This document shows, one piece after another, positions 7,901-13,142 of a DNA stretch of 13,142 nucleotides. This DNA comes from Paenibacillaceae bacterium UBA6304. GTDB lineage: Bacteria > Bacillota > Bacilli > Paenibacillales > Paenibacillaceae. Positions within the stretch are counted from its first letter, which is position 1, and each line of letters begins with the position of its first letter. A program made the translations under genes and the position numbers. The notes under the pieces were generated by a model. The model worked only from the letters and a program-made list of their open reading frames with translations, did no database searches and had not been told where the DNA came from. The stretch is from positions 1-13,142 of the forward strand of contig DJTQ01000451.1 of assembly GCA_002439285.1 (NCBI GenBank), written 5' to 3'.

Positions 7901-9032
7901 CTGGGCGCAGGGAGATGTTGAGACGGTTATTGCCTTGGAGTTGATGCTGGGAAGCGACCAGCAGTTCAAGCCGAAGGATTGGGTAACGCGGGAGATGGCA
8001 GCGGTTGTTGCTACCAGAGCTTATGACTATAAGCAGGGAAAGCAAGAGCAAGCCGAGTCCGGTTCTGAAGTTAAAGCTCCAACCCAGGAGAAAATAGAAG
8101 CAGAGGTTAAGCAATCCATTCAAGACACGGCAGCATTTCTGCAAAAGACGGTTACCGATCCTGTTGTAGCGAGTGTTGGCGGCGAATGGACCGTATTCGG
8201 GCTGGCGCGTTCCGGCGTGAAAATTCCCGATGAGTATTATGCCAAATACTACGCCACCGTGGAACAAACGCTGAAGGACAAATCAGGGAAGCTGCATCGG
8301 GTGAAATATACGGAGTACGACCGAGTGATTCTAGCTTTGACTGCTATGGGCAAAGGGATCGACAATGTGGCCGGGTATGACTTAAGAGCCCCGCTTACCG
8401 ATTATGATACGGTCATCAAGCAAGGCATTAATGGACCGATCTTTGCCTTGATCGCACTGGACAGCCATTCCTATGAAATTCCGGTTGTTCAAGACGGAAA
8501 AACACAGACAACGAGAGAGAAGCTGATCGATTTTATTCTACAAAGAGAGATCAGCGGCGGGGGATGGGCGCTAGGTGAACGTCCGGGCGTGTCGGACCCG
8601 GATATTACGGGCATGGTGATTCAAGGGCTTACGCCATATTACACAACGGATGCTAAGGTAAAAGCGGCTGTCGATCGCGGCGTGGAATGGTTATCGAAAG
8701 CCCAAGCTGCGGATGGAGGCTATGCAAGCTGGGGCTCCGTGAACTCGGAGAGTATCGCTCAAGTGATTGTTGCGTTGACTAGCCTTGGCATTGATCCGCA
8801 TCATGACGCCAGATTTATTAAAAATGGAAAGTCGCCCCTTGATGCCTTAATGAGCTATGCTGCAGCGGGCGGAGGATTCTATCATGTGAAGGCAGGCGGA
8901 GTGGGTAACGGCGGCGCCAAGCCGGGAGAAGTGGACCTTATGGCCACGGACCAAGCCCTGTATGCGCTTATTGCTTATGATCGCTTTATGAATGGACAAC
9001 CGCGTCTTTATGATATGACCGATGTGAAATAA
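4911..9032 (+). CDS. SLH-anchored surface protein with two transcobalamin-like alpha/alpha-barrels and one DUF4430 domain; probable corrinoid-binding protein
   Basis: This is a 1373-aa exported protein. AAGGGGGAG ends 7 bases before the ATG. The signal peptide is residues 1-30, with cleavage after ATSFAA. Domains in order: an Ig/cadherin-like beta domain (about 55-140); alpha/alpha-barrel 1 (148-462); a PEQ-rich linker (about 466-480); an unrecognised beta-rich domain ending in KHFTDFVAYAVSS (about 481-685); DUF4430 (695-814, signature SGWMYNVNGWYPNYG from residue 769); three SLH motifs (865-1040); and alpha/alpha-barrel 2 (1068-1373). The barrels have the helical-repeat look of the prenyltransferase/cobalamin-binding superfamily (GGWALG, DPDITGM.IQGLTPYY, GGY.SWG). 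DUF4430 is the family related to the C-terminal domain of transcobalamin and intrinsic factor. SLH motifs attach proteins to secondary wall polysaccharide. A B12 riboswitch controls the gene and an ECF transporter follows it, so I infer capture of cobalamin or another corrinoid at the cell surface. Terpene-cyclase activity is unlikely for an exported protein without a DxDD-type motif that I could see. Placing SLH in the middle rather than at a terminus is unusual. Confidence 0.88.
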   Translation: MRKNKFLAGLLVVALFVTMFSGGMATSFAAEVTQENGVLSDLNQALAANEQTDSENPVITVEGLRHNQEVTESELSFTVTVTDDVYKDIIPEVTLNGVKVSTVDEEYTVFLQAGENLIAVTATDGAGKRDEEAFTVIYQKSPVTPAISYKEQLDKNLAYIVQTVNNPTFGTGGGEWSILSLARAGYKVPDGYYDLYYNNVVEQVQELMPQYAGKLHRNKGTEHSRLILGFASIGQDFHDVAGYDIRNALADYNYVIRQGINGPIFALIAFDSNNYDIPQVDGVAEQTTRDKLIAYILDKEIKKGTVEAGGWALGGKVPDPDITGMAIQGLTPYYATHPEVRAAVDRALIWLSNAQTANGGYKSWGTENIESTAQVIVALTGMGIDPQSDPRFVKNGKSVLDDLLSFAAPAGGFMHIKPGATGNGGAQAGVVDGMATDQGTYALVAYDRFVNGQTRLYDMTDVQTGAPEVPEQPEQPEQPKDNVVPLPAGDQPKVDIPQDDQDYLIPITASDSSKDITVQIPDGKNAKVSVSLPANQSLPGLEAVKGNVTAQIAKGTQVISGDASSLDLISSLNTADTTLKDKLSGIIANENKLDSIVQAFSMGGDARVEFSQYVTLTFAGMSGKNAAYIQGGTVKAIHKYASDAAGFTSGQSEYAFDRGNDLIVQTKHFTDFVAYAVSSTETPGGGAVIPTPQPKKYATLSVDKLTIGEGYVVPDLKVELQSGDTAWTVLRRVLDDRNIDYDYDWTDKFGSIYVQSIAGGGEFDHGSGSGWMYNVNGWYPNYGASKYVLNDGDRLQWRYTTNLGEDLGEDLSQWEGTLSNGQGNVPVTGGNTNNPVVEVPGTTQGGGSSVNPSDPIKSVDTQIDLMKLYTDASTISSWAYQAIGSATRLGFVEGNNGKFNPQSNITRAEFMKILVSVLGLDIQTDKVIAFTDVNSKDWFYPYVNAAYKEGIATGYNHQFNPNDKITREQMASTLSRALELSPAKPAVAVKDINKVSGWAQGDVETVIALELMLGSDQQFKPKDWVTREMAAVVATRAYDYKQGKQEQAESGSEVKAPTQEKIEAEVKQSIQDTAAFLQKTVTDPVVASVGGEWTVFGLARSGVKIPDEYYAKYYATVEQTLKDKSGKLHRVKYTEYDRVILALTAMGKGIDNVAGYDLRAPLTDYDTVIKQGINGPIFALIALDSHSYEIPVVQDGKTQTTREKLIDFILQREISGGGWALGERPGVSDPDITGMVIQGLTPYYTTDAKVKAAVDRGVEWLSKAQAADGGYASWGSVNSESIAQVIVALTSLGIDPHHDARFIKNGKSPLDALMSYAAAGGGFYHVKAGGVGNGGAKPGEVDLMATDQALYALIAYDRFMNGQPRLYDMTDVK
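5352..6296 (+). repeat. Intragenic duplicated domain, copy 1 (alpha/alpha-barrel 1)
   Basis: Residues 148-462 of the surface protein. Blocks such as QGINGPIFALIA.DS, DPDITGM.IQGLTPYY, AQVIVALT..GIDP, GNGGA..G.VD.MATDQ and LYDMTDV recur in the same order in copy 2 at 8112-9029. This copy is followed in cis by a DUF4430 domain. Confidence 0.85.
7503..8030 (+). other. Three SLH (S-layer homology) motifs within the surface protein
   Basis: Residues about 865-1040 hold three motifs, each with an acidic F/Y-rich helix and a TR(A/E)E helix: WAYQAIGSATRLGFVEG...ITRAEF, WFYPYVNAAYKEGIATGY...ITREQM and WAQGDVETVIALELMLG...VTREMA. These motifs normally bind pyruvylated secondary cell wall polysaccharide. 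The third motif is the most divergent. Confidence 0.85.
8112..9029 (+). repeat. Intragenic duplicated domain, copy 2 (alpha/alpha-barrel 2)
   Basis: Residues 1068-1373 of the surface protein. They are collinear with copy 1, and by eye roughly two-thirds of residues are identical in the C-terminal half. It ends the protein at LYDMTDVK and has no DUF4430 domain after it, unlike copy 1. Two His positions are shared: GKLHR (H216 and H1129) and the loop GGF.H.K (H415 and H1325). Confidence 0.85.
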
Positions 9033-9048
9033 CCAATAAATATCGCGT

Positions 9049-9086
9049 ACTAAGCAAGGGTCGAGTGTAGTGAACCCTTGCTTAGT
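9049..9086 (+). terminator. Intercistronic 13-bp perfect hairpin; possible partial terminator or mRNA processing/stability element
   Basis: ACTAAGCAAGGGT (9049-9061) and ACCCTTGCTTAGT (9074-9086) are perfect inverted repeats around a 12-base loop. The bases after it are TATTTAAGG, too poor in T for a strong terminator. The Shine-Dalgarno site of the next gene starts only 6 bases later. It most likely protects the 3' end of the upstream message or causes partial termination, giving more surface protein than transporter. Confidence 0.55.
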
Positions 9087-9107
9087 TATTTAAGGTGGGA
9101 ATAGCGG

Positions 9108-10097
9108 ATGACAAAAAAACGCGCGTTGGCAGCCATATTGATTGTTTGCGTGTTAGCTATCGCCTTCTTTTGGGGCGGATTTGACGGCAAGGGTAACCAA
9201 CCGGCGAAGCCTGCCGGGGGATCTAACGAGACTCAGACTCTGACTCAGATGGCCCCTAATTCGGCTCCCTCTGAAGAGGATAAGGATAAGCAAAGTGAAG
9301 GGCTAAGTGAAAATTCTAGCGAGAAGCCTATCGAGAATCCAAATGAGAAGCCAACCGAAGAGCCAACTGGGAAGCTCGGCGAAGAGATAAATGGTGCTGA
9401 ACAGGGCCAGGTTCAAGCAGAGGTAGTGACGACGGATCCGGGAACCAAAGCCGATGAAGCCAATCTCGATGAAGCTAAAGCCGGAACAACTGACCCTGAT
9501 GCACCCAAATCCGGGTCAAAGCCAACAAAGCCTGAGTCATCGGCGGAAACTAAGAATAAAGAAGCTCAGACCGAACAGGAACCTAAAAAGGATAAGTATC
9601 AGACGGACCCTATACCGGAGGGAAAGCCCAAACCGGTGGAGTGGCAAGATGTAACGATCAATAAGAAGACCAAATTAACCGCCACCTTGTCTGTCTCGGC
9701 GAAGACGATTTTGGATAACATGGATCAATTCAATCCGGACAAGCTCGAAGTGTTGCCGGAAGACGGAGTTATCTATAAGTCGCAAACCGTAACCTTTTAT
9801 GAGGGAGAGTCCGTATTTGATGTATTGCTCCGAGAGATGAAGAGCCACAAGATTCATATGGAATTTTCCATGACGCCGATCTACAACAGCAACTATGTCG
9901 AGGGTATTAACAATCTCTATGAATTTGACTGTGGAGAGCTTAGCGGATGGATGTACAAGGTGAATGGCTGGTTTCCCAACTACGGGAGCAGCCGGTATGT
10001 ACTGCAAGACGGTGACGTTATCGAATGGGTGTACACTTGCGATTTAGGCCGGGATGTAGGCGGGGATTTCGCTGTGACAGGAGCTCGCCAACAATGA
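9108..10097 (+). CDS. Membrane-anchored DUF4430 (transcobalamin C-terminal-like) protein
   Basis: This 329-aa protein has AAGGTGGGA ending 7 bases before its ATG. An N-terminal hydrophobic segment (about residues 6-22, ALAAILIVCVLAIAFFW) lacks an AxA cleavage site and a good lipobox, so it probably stays as a membrane anchor with the rest outside the cell. Residues about 30-175 are a Glu/Lys/Pro-rich, low-complexity spacer with loose repeats such as EKPIENPNEKPTEEP, suited to reaching into the wall. The C-terminal part (about 186-320) is a DUF4430 domain with FYEGESVFDVLLREM, SGWMYKVNGWFPNYG (from residue 279) and YVLQDGDVIEWVYT. This is very like the DUF4430 domain of the upstream gene. Cys275 and Cys311 flank the motif and could form a disulfide. 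There is no barrel domain in the protein. It overlaps the T-component gene by 4 bases (ATGA). I infer a role in receiving the corrinoid or closing a binding site next to the ECF transporter. Confidence 0.87.
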   Translation: MTKKRALAAILIVCVLAIAFFWGGFDGKGNQPAKPAGGSNETQTLTQMAPNSAPSEEDKDKQSEGLSENSSEKPIENPNEKPTEEPTGKLGEEINGAEQGQVQAEVVTTDPGTKADEANLDEAKAGTTDPDAPKSGSKPTKPESSAETKNKEAQTEQEPKKDKYQTDPIPEGKPKPVEWQDVTINKKTKLTATLSVSAKTILDNMDQFNPDKLEVLPEDGVIYKSQTVTFYEGESVFDVLLREMKSHKIHMEFSMTPIYNSNYVEGINNLYEFDCGELSGWMYKVNGWFPNYGSSRYVLQDGDVIEWVYTCDLGRDVGGDFAVTGARQQ

Positions 10098-10984
10098 GAG
10101 ACAGCTTCTCTACCTATCACCCGATCGTCAATTTTGTTTATTTTGTCATGATCCTGGTGTTTGGCATGGTGTTTATGCATCCTGTTTTTCAAGGCATCGC
10201 TCTTACCAGCGCTGTGATCTATTCCGTGATGTTAAATGGCGCAAGAGCCGTCAAATTTAATGTCGTCTATATGATTCCGCTACTCCTGTTCATGGCCGTA
10301 ATGAACCCTCTCTTTAATCATGCGGGGGTGACTATCCTGTTCTATCTGAAGAACGGCAACCCAATCACGCTAGAGTCGATCCTCTATGGTGCGGCGGCGG
10401 CCTGCATGTTCGTGACGGTAATCGTATGGTTCTCCTGCTATAATGCCGTGATGACTTCGGATAAGTTCATTTATATTTTTGGCAAGGTGATTCCCGCGCT
10501 GTCGCTGATTTTTTCGATGGTGCTGCGTTTCGTACCCCGATATAAGGCGCAAATCAAAGTGATCTCCAATGCTCAAAAATGCGTAGGTCGAGACGTCTCC
10601 CAGGGAAATATCCTCAGGCGGGCACGGAGCGGGATTACGATTCTATCGATGATGACCACCTGGGCCTTGGAGAACGCAATTGAAAGTGCAGATTCGATGA
10701 AATCAAGAGGGTATGGACTTCCCAAGCGGACCAGCTTCTCGATATATCGCTTTGACCATCGGGATCGCGTCGTATCGATCGTCATGGCAGGCTTGATCCT
10801 TATTGTGCTAACAGGTGCAGTCTTGGGGGAGAACACGATACGCTTTTTTCCTTCGATTCAGTTGATTGGAATAACTCCGCAAAGTGCAGTCATCTATATC
10901 GCTTATTTCACTCTATGCATGTTACCCGTAATCATTAATTTGGTGGAGGCCGTCCAATGGAAATCTATCAACTCAAAGATGTAG
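10094..10984 (+). CDS. ECF transporter transmembrane (T) component, CbiQ/EcfT family
   Basis: This is a 296-aa integral membrane protein. The ATG at 10094 overlaps the previous stop as ATGA and has CAGGAG about 10 bases upstream. The frame is open further upstream, but an earlier start would lie deep inside the previous gene. There are about 6 hydrophobic segments (for example IVNFVYFVMILVFGMVFMH, VVSIVMAGLILIVLTGAVLG, SAVIYIAYFTLCMLPVIINL). The cytoplasmic coupling region is recognisable: VLRFVPRYKAQIKVISNAQ, then ESADSMKSRGYG, the usual second coupling motif. In this family the T component links the S component to the ATPases. The first coupling motif, usually of the AxxARG kind, reads AQKCVG here, so the expected Arg is Val. 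It overlaps the ATPase gene by 28 bases. Confidence 0.92.
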   Translation: MRDSFSTYHPIVNFVYFVMILVFGMVFMHPVFQGIALTSAVIYSVMLNGARAVKFNVVYMIPLLLFMAVMNPLFNHAGVTILFYLKNGNPITLESILYGAAAACMFVTVIVWFSCYNAVMTSDKFIYIFGKVIPALSLIFSMVLRFVPRYKAQIKVISNAQKCVGRDVSQGNILRRARSGITILSMMTTWALENAIESADSMKSRGYGLPKRTSFSIYRFDHRDRVVSIVMAGLILIVLTGAVLGENTIRFFPSIQLIGITPQSAVIYIAYFTLCMLPVIINLVEAVQWKSINSKM

Positions 10985-12633
10985 TCTTCACCTTTCCCGA
11001 GCAAGACACAGCGACCCTGGACCATATTCATTTAACGATTCGGCGTGGCGAATTTATTACGATCTGCGGGAAGTCCGGCTGTGGAAAAAGCACCTTGCTT
11101 AGACAGCTAAAACTGATCTTGACACCGCATGGCAAGCGTACCGGGGAAATCACCTATTGCAACCAGCCTCTCCATGACATGGACCCACGCACGCAAGCTG
11201 CTGAAATAGGATTTGTACTCCAGAACCCCGACAATCAAATTGTGACGGATAAGGTATGGCATGAGCTGGCCTTCGGGTTGGAGAGCTTGGGCTATGATAA
11301 TCAGACGATTCGTCTCCGTGTGGCTGAAATGGCAAGCTTCTTTGGCATTCAAACCTGGTTTCACAAGTCTGTAACCGAACTGTCCGGCGGTCAGAAACAG
11401 TTGCTGAACTTGGCGTCGATTATGGCGATGCATCCTTCCGTATTAATCCTTGATGAGCCTACTTCCCAATTGGACCCTATAGCGGCCGCGGACTTTCTGG
11501 AGACGGTGGCAAAAATAAACCGGGAGCTCGGCACAACCATTATCATGACGGAACATCGGCTAGAGGAGGTGCTTCCGATCTCGGACCGTCTTATTGTCAT
11601 GGACCATGGGGCGATTATTGCCGATGATTCTCCCGCCAAGGTCGGGGAGACCTTGTATCGAATGAACCACCCCATGTTCAGGTCCATGCCATCCCCGATG
11701 CAGATCCATGCCGGCGTGGAGAATGACCTGCCCTGCCCGGTTACGGTGAGGGAGGGGCGCCAGTGGTTGGATGCCTTTCTCCAGGATAAGCTAATCGCAG
11801 CAACGGAGGTGACTAGTCCTGTTGAATTGAGGAAGACACCCGCAGTCATCCAATTCAAAGACGTATGGTTTAAATATGAGAAGAACGGCCCGGACATTAT
11901 TAAAGATTTGTCGTTTGAGGTAAACGAGGGGCAGTTCTATTGTATCGTTGGCGGCAATGGAACAGGGAAGACCTCGACGCTATCCCTGTTGAGCGGCCTC
12001 CTCCAGCCCTATCGGGGAAAAGTTCAAATCGGCGGTAAGAATCCGGCCAAAGTGAACGCGGCGGAGCTTTTTACTCATTACTTAGGCGTGCTGCCGCAGA
12101 ATCCCCAATCCCTATTTGTCAAAAAGACAGTGGAACTAGACTTATATGAAATGTTGTCTTTTACTAAGCTCACAAAAGAAGAAAAGACGGCAAAAGTGGA
12201 GTCCATCGTGCAGTTTGCCGAACTTGAGCATTTGCTTCATATGCACCCGTATGATCTCAGCGGCGGGGAACAGCAACGGGCGGCGCTTGCGAAGGTGCTT
12301 CTGCTGGAGCCGAGAATCCTGCTGCTGGATGAACCGACAAAAGGACTGGATGGCTTTTTCAAAGAGAAGCTGGCCGCATTTCTGAAACGATTGAATGCGG
12401 ACGGAGTGACCATTGTGATGGTGTCGCATGATATTGAGTTCTGTGCCAAGTACGGGGAGGTATGCGCCATGTTCTTTGATGGAAGCATCATTACCTCAAA
12501 TGAAACGAAGAAGTTCTTTGCGGGGAATAGCTTCTATACGACAGCGGCCAATCGTATGGTGCGACATAGATGGAGTGAAGCTGTAACGATTGAGGATGTG
12601 ATTCGGCTATGTCAAGCAACAGCAACTCATTAG
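10957..12633 (+). CDS. ECF transporter ATPase, two ABC domains fused (EcfA-EcfA' type)
   Basis: This 558-aa cytoplasmic protein carries two complete ABC ATPase units. The first has Walker A GKSGCGKST (38-46), signature LSGGQ (142-146), Walker B with LILDEPTSQLDP (catalytic pair D166-E167) and switch His in MTEH. The second has Walker A GGNGTGKT (332-339), signature LSGGE (434-438), LLLDEPTKGLDG (D458-E459) and VSHD. Residues about 230-295 link them. Both sites look competent. Fused ATPases of this kind occur in dedicated (group I) ECF transporters such as the YkoD type, here expected to power corrinoid import. The ATG at 10957 follows GGTGGAGG at a good distance and lies inside the T-component gene, indicating translational coupling. 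The 3' end overlaps the S-component gene by 25 bases. Confidence 0.95.
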   Translation: MEIYQLKDVVFTFPEQDTATLDHIHLTIRRGEFITICGKSGCGKSTLLRQLKLILTPHGKRTGEITYCNQPLHDMDPRTQAAEIGFVLQNPDNQIVTDKVWHELAFGLESLGYDNQTIRLRVAEMASFFGIQTWFHKSVTELSGGQKQLLNLASIMAMHPSVLILDEPTSQLDPIAAADFLETVAKINRELGTTIIMTEHRLEEVLPISDRLIVMDHGAIIADDSPAKVGETLYRMNHPMFRSMPSPMQIHAGVENDLPCPVTVREGRQWLDAFLQDKLIAATEVTSPVELRKTPAVIQFKDVWFKYEKNGPDIIKDLSFEVNEGQFYCIVGGNGTGKTSTLSLLSGLLQPYRGKVQIGGKNPAKVNAAELFTHYLGVLPQNPQSLFVKKTVELDLYEMLSFTKLTKEEKTAKVESIVQFAELEHLLHMHPYDLSGGEQQRAALAKVLLLEPRILLLDEPTKGLDGFFKEKLAAFLKRLNADGVTIVMVSHDIEFCAKYGEVCAMFFDGSIITSNETKKFFAGNSFYTTAANRMVRHRWSEAVTIEDVIRLCQATATH

Positions 12634-13142
12634 GAGTCCGGCGGGGAAGGTTGAGCAAACGCACCCTATTGGCGGCGGCATTGATCCTGATTGTCATACC
12701 CGCGACGATCTTGCTGGGGGTGTTCTTCCTCAACGACCGGAAGTATTACTTTATAAGCTTATTAATTATTCTGTATACGATGATTCCCTTTGCAATGGTA
12801 TTCGAGCATCGAAAGCCGCAGGCCAGGGAGTTAATCGTTATTGCCGTGCTGGCCTCCATTGCGGTGGCAGGACGAGCGGCCTTCTTCATGTTACCGCAGT
12901 TTAAGCCCGTCGTTGCGATTGTGATCATCGCGGGAGTAAGTCTGGGGGCGGAAGCCGGTTTTCTGGTCGGGGCTACGGCGGGATTCGTGTCTAACTTCTT
13001 CTTCGGACAAGGGCCATGGACACCATGGCAAATGTTCTGTCCTGGCATCCTTGGCTTTATGGAGGTGATTCCCTCTCTATTAAGCGGGCGTATGAACAAC
13101 AAAATGTTTCTACGGTTGATCCTCGGGGTAACCTCCGCTCTT
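12609..13142 (+). CDS. ECF transporter substrate-binding (S) component, 3' end missing; probable corrinoid-specific
   Basis: The frame is open from ATG 12609 to the last base (178 codons), so the gene runs out of the window. The start lies inside the ATPase gene, with GAGG 13 bases upstream; TTG 12651 is a weaker alternative. The translation begins with MSSNSNSLGVRRGR, then hydrophobic segments (LLAAALILIVIPATILLGVF, YYFISLLIILYTMIPFAMVF, ELIVIAVLASIAVAGRAAFF). It then shows the S-component-like stretch FKPVVAIVIIAGVSLGAEAG...GATAGFVSNFFFGQGPWTPW, and GFMEVIP. The GPWTPWQM segment is typical of several ECF S components, including those linked to B12 riboswitches (CbrT-like). Specificity is inferred from the riboswitch and the transcobalamin-like neighbours, not from the sequence of this protein alone. 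Confidence 0.87.
   Translation, partial: MSSNSNSLGVRRGRLSKRTLLAAALILIVIPATILLGVFFLNDRKYYFISLLIILYTMIPFAMVFEHRKPQARELIVIAVLASIAVAGRAAFFMLPQFKPVVAIVIIAGVSLGAEAGFLVGATAGFVSNFFFGQGPWTPWQMFCPGILGFMEVIPSLLSGRMNNKMFLRLILGVTSAL

Noticed and set aside
7650..8267. 205-codon antisense open frame opposite the SLH region
   Set aside because: The + strand carries clear SLH motifs and barrel 2 in frame. The antisense product has no recognisable features.
10025..10093. Upstream extension of the T-component frame to ATG 10025
   Set aside because: It would place 23 extra codons inside the conserved DUF4430 coding sequence. The ATGA start at 10094 gives the normal T-component N-terminus.
12746..13102. 118-codon antisense open frame near the window end
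   Set aside because: It lies opposite the S-component gene, whose + strand frame is open and shows the GPWTPW segment and membrane helices.
1..13142. Search for tRNA, rRNA, CRISPR arrays, insertion sequences or phage genes
   Set aside because: No tandem direct repeats with spacers, transposase motifs, terminal inverted repeats or tRNA-like cloverleafs were noticed.

Overview
The window looks like a chromosomal segment of a spore-former-type Bacillota, most likely Paenibacillus or a close relative. The reasons are S-layer-homology (SLH) anchoring, a copper-amine-oxidase-N-type wall protein, purine-rich Shine-Dalgarno sites 7 or so bases from ATG, intrinsic terminators with T-tracts, and a long CBM-decorated GH3 enzyme. 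No strain-level identification is possible from the sequence alone. All real genes lie on the + strand.

Region 1 (1-2770) is the 3' part of a family 3 glycoside hydrolase. It has a fascin-like insertion and a CBM6-like tail, and it ends in a clear rho-independent terminator. Region 2 (2858-4483) is a secreted protein with a copper-amine-oxidase N-terminal-like domain followed by DUF5050-like repeats. I saw no good terminator after it.

Region 3 (4511-13142) is the core of the window. A sigma-A-type promoter is followed by a cobalamin riboswitch with a terminator platform, and then by five tightly packed genes: (a) a 1373-aa secreted, SLH-anchored protein with two alpha/alpha-barrel domains that resemble the cobalamin-binding alpha domain of transcobalamin/intrinsic factor, plus one DUF4430 (transcobalamin C-terminal-like) domain; (b) a membrane-tethered DUF4430 protein; (c) an ECF-transporter T component; (d) a fused two-domain ECF ATPase; (e) an ECF S component cut by the window end. 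Genes b-e are translationally coupled by overlaps (b/c 4 nt, c/d 28 nt, d/e 25 nt), and a 13-bp perfect hairpin separates a from b.

My interpretation, which is inference, is that this is a complete B12-repressed corrinoid uptake route. The cell-surface protein (a) captures the vitamin much as intrinsic factor does in animals, the tethered protein (b) receives or caps it at the membrane, and a dedicated ECF transporter (c-e) imports it. The second barrel of (a) has no DUF4430 partner in cis, while (b) is a DUF4430 without a barrel. This suggests that the two complete a transcobalamin-like binding site in trans. I consider this the most interesting system in the window.
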